From assembly GCA_044358015.1 (NCBI GenBank), contig JBIKOO010000031.1, positions 1 to 19,769 on the forward strand: a stretch of 19,769 bases of DNA, written 5' to 3'. The position numbers and the translations under genes are program-made. This document shows, one piece after another, positions 14,430 to 19,769 of the stretch (the stretch's first letter is position 1; the number at the start of each line of letters is the position of its first letter). This stretch comes from Casp-actino8 sp044358015 (GTDB taxonomy: Bacteria; Actinomycetota; Acidimicrobiia; Acidimicrobiales; Ilumatobacteraceae). The notes under the pieces are model-generated. The model worked only from the letters and a program-made list of their open reading frames with translations. It searched no databases and was not told the DNA's origin.

Positions 14430-15383
14430 GTGCATCAACTTGAACGAGTCACGAATTTGCTGGCGTTGCTGTTGTCAACTCGGCGTCATCTCACCTTCGA
14501 CGAAATTCGTAACGAACTCAAAGGTCAGTATCCCGAGAATCTGGTGGCGGCGCGAGCGGCCTTCGAACGTGATAAAGCAATTCTCCGCGATGAGGGAATT
14601 CCCATTAGTTCAGAGGTCCAAGGCGGGGATAAAGCCGGCATCACGGGATACCTCATTGAACGAGATGCTTACGAATTGGGAGATTTACAACTGACTGGCC
14701 ACGAGGCTGCGGCATTGCGGATCGCGGTTTCGGCTTTGCGGATGGGGCAGTCATGGGGCGAAGAGGCTTTATGGAAAGTGGATATGGATTCTGGATTTGC
14801 GCCGTCGCAAACTCCGGCCGTTCAAGCGACGTTGCCAGTGGATCAAAAATTGCCCACCCTTCATGAAGCAATGAGTCGACAAATAGTGGTGTCGTTTACG
14901 TATAACGGCAAACCCCGCGAACTTGAACCCTTTGGATTACTGGCGCGATCGGGCTGGTGGTACCTCGTCGGCAACGATCGATCAGTTGACGCAATGCGTA
15001 CCTTCCGAGTTGATCGAATTTCGAGTGACGTCATGTTGCGTGAAAGTGAGACTTTTGTTCGCCCACATGATTTTGATGTGCGACATTCGTTTCCTGCTGA
15101 TCTCAAAGAACTGCCCGATGCAATTGATGTCGGGGGAGATGTTGCCAAAGTTCTCATTGATGCAACTGATGTCAATGCCGTGATTGGTCACTATGGAGTT
15201 GACTCACTGATTGAACGCCATCTCGATGGGTCAGGCACTTTTGCGATTCCATGTGCAAATGTCCAAGCCTTCGAGCATTGGCTATTGGGTTTTCTTGATC
15301 GTGCTGAAGTACTTGAACCACCGCAATTACGACAGCGCGTCGTTGATTGGCTGAACGCACTAGCAATCGGACCAGACTCATGA
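14430..15383 (+). CDS. pafB: PafB, WYL-domain transcriptional activator of the DNA-damage response
   Basis: A 317-aa regulator. An N-terminal winged HTH occupies about residues 1-60 (ERVTNLLALLLSTRRHLTFD, then AFERDKAILRDEGIP). A WYL domain near 145-215 contains FTYNGKPRELEPFGLL and GWWYLVGND, and a WCX-type C-terminus follows. In mycobacteria PafB and PafC form a heterodimer that turns on recA and other repair genes without LexA, with single-stranded DNA proposed as the signal to WYL. The GTG start at 14430 has at most a weak ribosome site (AAAGG). The stop overlaps pafC as ATGA. The usual neighbour pafA and proteasome genes are not in this window. Confidence 0.9.
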   Translation: MHQLERVTNLLALLLSTRRHLTFDEIRNELKGQYPENLVAARAAFERDKAILRDEGIPISSEVQGGDKAGITGYLIERDAYELGDLQLTGHEAAALRIAVSALRMGQSWGEEALWKVDMDSGFAPSQTPAVQATLPVDQKLPTLHEAMSRQIVVSFTYNGKPRELEPFGLLARSGWWYLVGNDRSVDAMRTFRVDRISSDVMLRESETFVRPHDFDVRHSFPADLKELPDAIDVGGDVAKVLIDATDVNAVIGHYGVDSLIERHLDGSGTFAIPCANVQAFEHWLLGFLDRAEVLEPPQLRQRVVDWLNALAIGPDS

Positions 15384-16348
15384 TCCGCCGTGGACCACGT
15401 CCGGTCAACGTTCGGTTGCGCCGACTCTTGGTGATGTTGCCGTGGTTGATGGAACGTCAAACTGTTTCCACCCAAGAAATGGCGGATCACTTCGGGATGT
15501 CAGTTGCCGACCTTGTGGCAGATTTGACTTTGGCATCCATGTGCGGGGTGTCGCAGGATCCGCGCGATCTCATTGATTTATGGGTTGATGATGACGAAGT
15601 TCATTTCGGCATTCCGAAGTATTTTGAACGACCCTTGCGTTTAACTGTGCCGGAAGCTTTTTCTTTGATTGCGTCCGCCACCGCCGCTCAGCAACTACCT
15701 GGTGTTGACGCGACAGGAGCGCTTTCGCGGGCGATAGCCAAAGTTGCCGAAGCTATTGACCTTGATATCGATAATTCTTTTGTGGTTGAACTGGAAACCC
15801 CAGAATCGGTTGAGGCGTTAAGCCACGCAATTCAACAATCAGTTGTTATTGAATTTGAGTATTGGTCAGTTGCCACAGGCGAATCGGCAAAACGTCAGGT
15901 TGCACCTCTCGAAGTTTTTCTTGATCAGGATCATTGGTATTTACGGGCTCACGATTTAGATGCCCAGGCTGAGCGAACCTTCCGTCTTGATCGGCTTGAT
16001 CAGTTACTGGTGACGAGTCAGACTCACGATTTAGTAACGACACCTCGCGGGCAATGGTTTGCTGGTTCAGACGAGCAACGCAAAGTTTTGTTGCAAGTTG
16101 ACCCAGCGTGGTTGTGGGTCCTCGAGCAATATCCAGGGGTATCAATTGGGGTGGCCCCGAGTGGTCAAGTAGTACAACATGCCGATTGGGTGACGGTGGA
16201 AGTTGTGGTGAACACCGAGCGTTGGATGCAACGCTTGTTGGTTCGATTAGGCGCTCATGCCACGGTCGTCATGCCGACTGATTGGCAACAACTCGGCCGT
16301 GATACTGCACGCCTAATTCTGCAACGTTACAAACGCACGAACGGCTGA
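15380..16348 (+). CDS. pafC: PafC, WYL-domain partner of PafB
   Basis: A 322-aa protein. The N-terminal HTH is RRLLVMLPWLMERQTVSTQE followed by MADHFGMSVADLVADL. A WYL domain in the second half contains VIEFEYWS, VAPLEVFLDQDHWYLRAHD and ERTFRLDRLDQL, with a C-terminal WCX-like region after it. It should pair with PafB. ATG 15380 is chosen because it overlaps the pafB stop (ATGA), giving translational coupling and near-equal amounts of both partners; the open frame upstream lies inside pafB. The 3' end overlaps the convergent exonuclease gene by 22 bases. Confidence 0.9.
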   Translation: MIRRGPRPVNVRLRRLLVMLPWLMERQTVSTQEMADHFGMSVADLVADLTLASMCGVSQDPRDLIDLWVDDDEVHFGIPKYFERPLRLTVPEAFSLIASATAAQQLPGVDATGALSRAIAKVAEAIDLDIDNSFVVELETPESVEALSHAIQQSVVIEFEYWSVATGESAKRQVAPLEVFLDQDHWYLRAHDLDAQAERTFRLDRLDQLLVTSQTHDLVTTPRGQWFAGSDEQRKVLLQVDPAWLWVLEQYPGVSIGVAPSGQVVQHADWVTVEVVVNTERWMQRLLVRLGAHATVVMPTDWQQLGRDTARLILQRYKRTNG

Positions 16349-16944
16349 AGTTCTTCGAGATTCTGAATTTTGTGGGCGTTCAGTAAATGTGGCAGCAACT
16401 CGGCGGTGGCGCGAGCGTCGTATTCGGCGTGGTGAGCATGGTTGAGGGTGACGCCATATTTCTCGCACAGCGTTGACAGTTTGTGGGTTTGTTGCCGCTG
16501 AGGATCAAGTTTGCGTGACAAGTTAAGGGTGCAGACGACGCCGGTCCATTCAAGATCGATGTTGTGTAGAAGAGCCGCGGCACGTAGGAACTTGGTGTCA
16601 AAGTCGGCGTTATGCGCCACGACGATGTGGCCTTTGGTCTGTTGGGCAAAAGAACGCATGGCTTTTTCGGTGGACGGCGCAAAAATCAATTTCCGTCGAG
16701 AAATGCCGTGCACATGTTGCGGGCCGAGATCTCGGTTCCACCATTGCGGCGGGCGAACGTAGGTTGACCAGACTGATGTAGGCGTCACGGAGGTGGTGGC
16801 AGGATCAGTCCAGTCTTGAACGACAACCGCAATCTGCAAGATCTGGTCGCGGTCAAATTTCAGACCGGTGGTCTCAATATCAACGATGGCGAACTTCGGA
16901 GTTTCTACATCGCGACCATTAAGGGTTTTGTTTGTTAATTCCAC
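16327..16944 (-). CDS. DEDDh 3'-5' exonuclease, DnaQ-like
   Basis: A 205-aa stand-alone exonuclease domain. The DEDDh set is complete: Asp22 and Glu24 in FAIVDIETTGL, Asp in AHNADFDTKFLRAA, and His plus Asp in HHAEYDARATAELL near the C-terminus. VHGISRRKL fits the loop between the first two motifs. Such proteins resemble the proofreading epsilon subunit of DNA polymerase III, but many single-domain actinobacterial members act in repair or RNA turnover; which applies here is unknown. GTG 16944 is preferred to the in-frame GTG 16953, because TAAGGT lies exactly 7 bases before 16944 and would include 16953 in the untranscribed part. It is convergent with pafC. Confidence 0.9.
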   Translation of the reverse strand: MELTNKTLNGRDVETPKFAIVDIETTGLKFDRDQILQIAVVVQDWTDPATTSVTPTSVWSTYVRPPQWWNRDLGPQHVHGISRRKLIFAPSTEKAMRSFAQQTKGHIVVAHNADFDTKFLRAAALLHNIDLEWTGVVCTLNLSRKLDPQRQQTHKLSTLCEKYGVTLNHAHHAEYDARATAELLPHLLNAHKIQNLEELQPFVRL

Positions 16945-16951
16945 TGACCCC

Positions 16952-16957
16952 ACCTTA
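16952..16957 (-). promoter_or_regulatory. Leaderless-type -10 box (TAAGGT) for the exonuclease
   Basis: Minus-strand TAAGGT is followed by 7 bases and GTG 16944. It overlaps the alternative GTG 16953, which decides the start. Confidence 0.5.
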
Positions 16958-17013
16958 GATGCGGGGTCAATCAGAGATTGTTACAGCTCCGACTGAATAA
17001 CGGTGCTGATCAC

Positions 17014-17328
17014 TCAACTGACAGAGCGCATACCCCGAGCGCGAATGCCGATGGGAGCAGCCACAGTAAATCCGTTGAGGTGACGTTCTTCTTCTGATTC
17101 GCCTCCCCAAAATCCATATTCGCGATTGTCTCGAGCGAAAACTTGACACTGGTCGTTCACTGGGCAGGTGCGGCAGAGCAAACGAGCCTGGGCCTCACGA
17201 CGGACTCGGGCTTGCGGGCGCTCGGCCTTAGGGGCGAAAAACAGTTTGGTGCGACCTTTGCAGACCGCGTCATCCATCCAGTTCGCCGACGGCTGAACAT
17301 TGATTTCGAAGGCTTCCAGAGCTGACAT
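17014..17328 (-). CDS. WhiB-family iron-sulfur transcription regulator
   Basis: A 104-aa protein that binds a [4Fe-4S] cluster and works with the primary sigma factor. Four cluster Cys are present: Cys23 in DDAVCKG, then Cys52, Cys55 and Cys61 in the C-X2-C-X5-C group LLCRTCPVNDQC. These are followed by the WhiB turn GFWGGESEEER and a short basic tail (RARGMR) that would contact DNA. The overall shape resembles the WhiB1/WhiB2 group, but the paralogue cannot be fixed by eye. The ATG at 17328 has a modest ribosome site (AAAGG, 9 bases upstream). A long structured leader and a good promoter lie upstream. The family is restricted to actinobacteria and their phages. Confidence 0.93.
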   Translation of the reverse strand: MSALEAFEINVQPSANWMDDAVCKGRTKLFFAPKAERPQARVRREAQARLLCRTCPVNDQCQVFARDNREYGFWGGESEEERHLNGFTVAAPIGIRARGMRSVS

Positions 17329-17364
17329 GTCACGCTGCCTTTACAAATTGATGGTGTTGGGGGG

Positions 17365-17399
17365 TACCGGTGGCGAAGCTTGTGACTTCGCCACCGGTA
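17365..17399 (-). promoter_or_regulatory. Perfect 14-base-pair hairpin in the whiB leader
   Basis: TACCGGTGGCGAAG (17365-17378) and CTTCGCCACCGGTA (17386-17399) pair completely around a 7-base loop. On the minus strand it lies between the predicted whiB promoter and the whiB ATG, 36 bases before the ATG. It has no T-run after it, so a classic intrinsic terminator is unlikely. It may be an attenuator-type structure, an RNA-stability element, or a DNA operator. It could also cap the 3' end of the phoH transcript. Confidence 0.7.
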
Positions 17400-17447
17400 T
17401 CAGTGAGGCGACGAGATCGTGAGGGGGCAGGACCTCGTCGTACGCAT
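17400..17447 (-). CDS. Possible 15-codon upstream ORF in the whiB leader
   Basis: An ATG at 17447 opens a frame encoding MRTTRSCPLTISSPH and stops with TGA at 17400-17402, directly against the hairpin at 17365-17399. It lies entirely in the whiB leader if transcription starts from the more upstream of two overlapping promoters. There is no clear ribosome site. The -10 box of the other promoter ends only 3 bases before the ATG, which would be too close. Leader peptides are known upstream of whiB7 in mycobacteria, but this is only an analogy. Confidence 0.25.
   Translation of the reverse strand: MRTTRSCPLTISSPH
17409..17440 (-). promoter_or_regulatory. Second stem-loop in the whiB leader
   Basis: CGACGAG (17409-17415) pairs with CTCGTCG (17434-17440) around an 18-base loop. 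In the minus-strand RNA the loop carries a C-rich run (GCCCCCTC) that could pair with a purine-rich site. It lies inside the possible upstream ORF. Confidence 0.45.
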
Positions 17448-17450
17448 TTA

Positions 17451-17479
17451 ACACTAAAACCGAAAATGGCCAGAGTCAA
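17451..17479 (-). promoter_or_regulatory. Primary-sigma promoter for whiB (TTGACT, 17 bases, TAGTGT)
   Basis: On the minus strand TTGACT (17474-17479) and TAGTGT (17451-17456) are 17 bases apart, the best -35/-10 pair in the window. It would give a whiB leader of about 115 bases holding both hairpins. Confidence 0.6.
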
Positions 17480-17491
17480 GCCTTTTTTCAA
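17463..17491 (-). promoter_or_regulatory. Overlapping alternative whiB promoter (TTGAAA, 17 bases, CATTTT)
   Basis: TTGAAA (17486-17491) and CATTTT (17463-17468) on the minus strand are also 17 bases apart, 12 bases upstream of the first pair. Use of this promoter would place the possible upstream ORF within the RNA. Confidence 0.3.
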
Positions 17492-17537
17492 GTTGGACGA
17501 AAGTCACACCTCGAACCGACGGTCGGGGAAATGAGGT

Positions 17538-18977
17538 CTACAGCAGCTCGGCGGCCAACGAGGCCACTTCGCTGCGTTCACACGATGTCAATGTGATGTG
17601 GCCAAAACATTTCTGGCCACGAAATGCCCCGATTAAAACGGCGAGAGCATTGTTGGATTCGCCAAGGTAGGGCGCATCAATTTGACTGGTGTCGCCCGTA
17701 AAGATGACTTTGGTTCCTTCGCCGATGCGCGTGAGAATTGTTTTGAGCGTGGTGGGTTCAAGGTTCTGCGCCTCGTCAACGACCACGATCTGGCGATGTA
17801 ACGAACGTCCGCGTAAGAACGTGACCGACTCAAGAGACAATTGGTTGCGCGCAATGAGTTCATCAATCATTGTCCGAGCTTCGCGATTTGAACGCTGATC
17901 GGTCAACGCGACGATCGCATCATGGATAGCTGACATCCATGGATCGAGTTTTTCGTCAAGACCGCCAGGCAAGAAGCCAACGTCGGCGCGACCTACCGGA
18001 ACTAAGGGTCGATACACCGCCAACTTCTCGTAGCGCCGCTGTTCAACGACCTGGTCGAGGCCAGCCGCAATCGCAAGTACCGTCTTTCCAGTACCAGCGC
18101 GACCATCGAGGGCAATCACGCTGACTTCTGGGTCAAGCAACAGTTCGAGTGCAAACCTTTGCTCTTTTGAACGAGATCGAAGCCCCCATGCCTCTGGTGA
18201 TGCTTGGGGAATCAACATGAGCGCATCATCGACGCAACGAGCCATCGCCGACTGCGAACCCGCTCGAAGGATGGCAAAAGAGTTTTCAGCGAGTGATCCG
18301 GCCGGTGCGACTTCGGCCACATCAATCGACCGACCGTCGTAGAGGTCATCAACAAGTTCGCTTGGTGAGTCGACCGTGATCCAGCCAAGTGGACGCGACG
18401 ACGATTGCCGACCGACCAGATGATGTTCATGGGCAGTTAGTCCTAAATGGGCGGCCTTCAGTCTCAGCGCAGCATCGTTTGACACCATGACTGTCGGAGC
18501 GTGGTTGGCCTGACCGAGCGCTGCACCGATGATGCGATTGTCAGCCTTATTGGCATCAAGTCCGTGTTCATTGAGGAGGTGTTTTTGAATACCGTTGATT
18601 TCAATGTGGACGGTGGCGTCGTTGCATCCTTCGCCATCACTTGGATGTATCCGAACGGGATGAGCGAGAGACCCGCCAGCCTTCATGCGGATCTCTTCAA
18701 GACCGCGCAATGCGGCGCGAGCGGCGCGACCGACATCGTCGGGTCGACTTTTGAGACCGTCCAATTCTTCAATGACTGTAAGGGGAATGACGATATCGCA
18801 ATCGGGAAACGCCAATAAACAATTGGTATCTGCAATCAAAACCGAGGTATCTAAAACGACTCGGGTGGGAGGTGGCGAAGGTTTCTCGTGCTGGGGGGAC
18901 ACTGCAGGAGATGATTCCAGGAGCTGGTCATCGCCCGAGTCGTTTGTGAGTTCATTGGCCCTCAGCAGTTTCGTCAC
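17538..18977 (-). CDS. PIN-PhoH (PhoH2-type) RNase/ATPase
   Basis: A 479-aa two-domain protein. A Ser/Pro-rich N-terminal tail (1-38) precedes a PIN nuclease domain with Asp43 in VVLDTSVLIAD, VIPLTVIEELDGLK, and later VSNDAALRLKA. The C-terminal PhoH ATPase domain has Walker A LDGRAGTGKT (Lys298), YRPLVPVGRADVGFLPG, Walker B VVVDEAQNLEP (Asp401) and FTGDTSQID. Mycobacterial PhoH2 is an ATP-dependent RNA helicase joined to a sequence-specific RNase; this protein has the same domain order and near the same length. The GTG start at 18977 is fixed by a good ribosome site, AAGGAG (18983-18988), 5 bases upstream. No small antitoxin-like ORF was found directly before it. Confidence 0.93.
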   Translation of the reverse strand: MTKLLRANELTNDSGDDQLLESSPAVSPQHEKPSPPPTRVVLDTSVLIADTNCLLAFPDCDIVIPLTVIEELDGLKSRPDDVGRAARAALRGLEEIRMKAGGSLAHPVRIHPSDGEGCNDATVHIEINGIQKHLLNEHGLDANKADNRIIGAALGQANHAPTVMVSNDAALRLKAAHLGLTAHEHHLVGRQSSSRPLGWITVDSPSELVDDLYDGRSIDVAEVAPAGSLAENSFAILRAGSQSAMARCVDDALMLIPQASPEAWGLRSRSKEQRFALELLLDPEVSVIALDGRAGTGKTVLAIAAGLDQVVEQRRYEKLAVYRPLVPVGRADVGFLPGGLDEKLDPWMSAIHDAIVALTDQRSNREARTMIDELIARNQLSLESVTFLRGRSLHRQIVVVDEAQNLEPTTLKTILTRIGEGTKVIFTGDTSQIDAPYLGESNNALAVLIGAFRGQKCFGHITLTSCERSEVASLAAELL

Positions 18978-19270
18978 CGAATCTCCTTTTAGTTGGCTTG
19001 CTCGCTATGTCTTGCTGACAACATTGTGGTGCAAACCAAGACCCCCATATTGGATTTCCGAGCAAACTTTTTGTGAACGTTGGGTGCGGTTGATGGGTAC
19101 TGAAGCCGAGACAAGATCAACTTGCTGCCGAGCAGTTAGGTATCCACCACAGCGTTGGGCCTGCGTGGCAAACTGTCTTTGCTCGTCGGCGAATGGGCTT
19201 GTGTCACGACCGTTCACGACGCATTTTTATCGGTTCGATTTCGTCACTCGCATGATGTCCGGCGCGCTTG

Positions 19271-19301
19271 TTGCATTTGCAATTAAATCAATACTTGTAA
19301 T
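19271..19301 (+). promoter_or_regulatory. Possible HU promoter with overlapping palindrome
   Basis: TTGCAT (19271-19276) and TGTAAT (19296-19301) are 19 bases apart, slightly long for a primary-sigma promoter. The surrounding DNA is AT-rich compared with its neighbours. TTGCA-TT-TGCAA (19271-19282) is a perfect inverted repeat over the -35 and might be an operator. Confidence 0.35.
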
Positions 19302-19303
19302 AG

Positions 19304-19331
19304 CTCTCCATTGCTTATCAAATATGGAGAG
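19304..19331 (+). promoter_or_regulatory. Leader hairpin upstream of HU
   Basis: CTCTCCAT (19304-19311) pairs with ATGGAGAG (19324-19331) around a 12-base AT-rich loop. The stem extends two more pairs if one G-U is allowed. It ends 32 bases before the HU ATG. It may affect mRNA stability or translation; without a T-run it is not a terminator. Confidence 0.5.
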
Positions 19332-19363
19332 TTCCACCCGAGAACTGAGAAGGATAAATCCGA

Positions 19364-19645
19364 ATGACCAAGGCAGAGTTGATCGACGCAGTGGCAAAAG
19401 TTGCCGACGTGAGCAAGGCGGACGCCGAGCGCACGCTGGGTGCATTTTTTGACCAGCTGGTGGATGCAACCAAAACAGGCGACAAAGTGGCATGGCCGGG
19501 CTTCGGCTCATTCACCACAAAAGTTCGTGCCGCCCGTACGGTTCGTAATCCGCAGACAGGTGCTTCGATGGAGTCTCCTGCGTCACGTCAAATGAAATTC
19601 ACGGCGAGCTCAACGCTCAAAGCGATTCTTAATCCAAACAAGTAA
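19364..19645 (+). CDS. hup: HU-type nucleoid-associated DNA-binding protein, tail-less
   Basis: A 93-aa HU-fold protein that bends and compacts DNA as a dimer. The N-terminal helices are MTKAELIDAVAKVADVSKAD and ERTLGAFFDQLVDAT. The beta-saddle with VAWPGFGSFTTKVR follows, then the DNA-embracing arm around RTVRNPQTGASMESPASRQM, and the closing KFTASSTLKAIL helix. The arm shows the expected Asn-Pro-Gln-Thr-Gly turn with the intercalating Pro. The ATG follows a purine-rich ribosome site (GAGAAGGA). The protein ends right after the HU domain, without the Lys/Ala-rich extension of mycobacterial HupB. A gene for just such a basic protein begins 28 bases later. Confidence 0.95.
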   Translation: MTKAELIDAVAKVADVSKADAERTLGAFFDQLVDATKTGDKVAWPGFGSFTTKVRAARTVRNPQTGASMESPASRQMKFTASSTLKAILNPNK

Positions 19646-19673
19646 GCAATAACTAACAGAAAGGGATATTCCC

Positions 19674-19769
19674 ATGGCAGCAAAGAAGAAGGCTCCGGCC
19701 AAAAAAGTAGCAGCAAAGAAGGCTCCCGCCCGTAAGAAGGCAGCAGCAAAGAAGGCTCCCGCCAAGAAG
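19674..19769 (+). CDS. Lys/Ala-rich histone H1-like basic protein, N-terminal fragment (runs off the window end)
   Basis: The 32 codons present encode only Met, Ala, Lys, Pro, Val and Arg, in repeats of the type AAKKAPA with KK pairs every few residues. This is the composition of the basic tails of HupB, histone H1-like and AlgP-type proteins, which bind DNA non-specifically through charge. The ATG has a good ribosome site (AAGGGA at 19661-19666, 7 bases upstream), so it is a gene of its own and not read-through from HU. Its frame is shifted by one base relative to HU. The short spacing suggests one operon. Whether another domain follows cannot be seen. Confidence 0.75.
   Translation, partial: MAAKKKAPAKKVAAKKAPARKKAAAKKAPAKK
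19677..19769 (+). repeat. Near-identical DNA repeats encoding the Lys/Ala tail
   Basis: GCAGCAAAGAAG followed by GCTCC(C/G)GCC recurs at 19677 (with one extra AAG), 19710 and 19743. The units are nearly identical at DNA level, unlike the codon-diverged LivK linker, which suggests recent duplication. The array continues beyond the window. Confidence 0.8.

Larger units (their letters stand above)
18978..19363. other. 386-base non-coding region between divergent phoH and HU genes
   Basis: Holds the phoH ribosome site at one end and the HU promoter region, leader hairpin and ribosome site at the other. Between about 19030 and 19260 no convincing gene or known RNA was recognised. The open frames crossing it lack ribosome sites and look like chance. 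It is the longest gene-free stretch of the window, so an unrecognised small RNA remains possible. Confidence 0.6.

Noticed and set aside
17500..17537. GGTTCGA-like stretch on the minus strand after phoH as part of a tRNA
   Set aside because: No pairing arms for a T-stem, acceptor or anticodon could be made around it.
17538..18977. PIN-PhoH as part of a toxin-antitoxin pair
   Set aside because: No small antitoxin frame with a ribosome site was found directly upstream of phoH; only the phoH leader is there.
19013..19021. Minus-strand TTGTCAGCA upstream of phoH as a PafBC-dependent promoter (TTGTCRGTG, N8, TANNNT)
   Set aside because: The last bases differ and no TANNNT lies 8 bases downstream; the nearest TA-containing hexamer, TAGCGA, is only 5 bases away and ends in A.
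18685..19452. Long plus-strand open frame antisense to phoH and crossing into HU
   Set aside because: It mirrors phoH codons, has no ribosome site, and its product is low-complexity and resembles no known protein.

Overview
The window looks like an ordinary chromosomal stretch from an actinobacterium. The evidence is a WhiB-family Fe-S regulator, a pafB-pafC pair of WYL regulators, a PIN-PhoH protein, GTG used very often as start codon, and at least seven genes whose start codon lies only 6-8 bases after a TANNNT -10 box, as in leaderless actinobacterial mRNAs. Base composition looks moderate rather than GC-rich, and intergenic gaps are short with several tail-to-tail overlaps. This would suit a streamlined lineage such as an aquatic acidimicrobial one. 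The placement is inference from gene content, not a measured phylogeny. No rRNA, tRNA, CRISPR array, transposase or phage module was seen.

Layout. 1-1256: the 5' end of a lipoprotein gene (minus), diverging from an M20 metallopeptidase (plus). 1261-1309: an interrupted palindrome separating it from the convergent argG, whose product is of the long E. coli-like form. 2713-5636: a dual-specificity-type phosphatase, a four-helix membrane protein (minus), a family 2 glycosyltransferase and an L,D-transpeptidase; the last two point to cell-envelope synthesis. 5633-6286: a membrane-anchored DUF305 protein (minus). 6387-11339: a complete branched-chain amino-acid-type ABC importer in the order livG-livF-livH-livM-livK, closed by a perfect hairpin terminator. 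11392-12708: a small DUF4333-like lipoprotein and a RarD-type EamA transporter (minus). 12754-14364: pgi, glucose-6-phosphate isomerase. 14430-16348: pafB-pafC, translationally coupled, the DNA-damage regulator pair. 16327-18977 (minus): a DEDDh exonuclease, whiB, and PIN-PhoH. 19364 to the end: HU, then the start of an extremely Lys/Ala-rich basic protein.

The liv genes form one transport system: two ATPases, two permeases and a lipoprotein receptor, with the receptor gene set apart by its own strong ribosome site and a leader hairpin. PafBC and the exonuclease may both relate to DNA damage, though only their proximity suggests a link. HU and the Lys/Ala-rich protein together would supply the two parts that are fused in one polypeptide (HupB type) in mycobacteria.

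Most worth a second look: the separate basic tail protein next to a short HU; the whiB leader, with tandem promoters, a possible 15-codon upstream ORF and two hairpins; the recurrent leaderless promoter pattern, which also fixes several start codons; an inverted repeat at the liv promoter; and a tandem repeat carrying several in-frame start codons at the front of the phosphatase gene. No clear undescribed multi-gene system was found.
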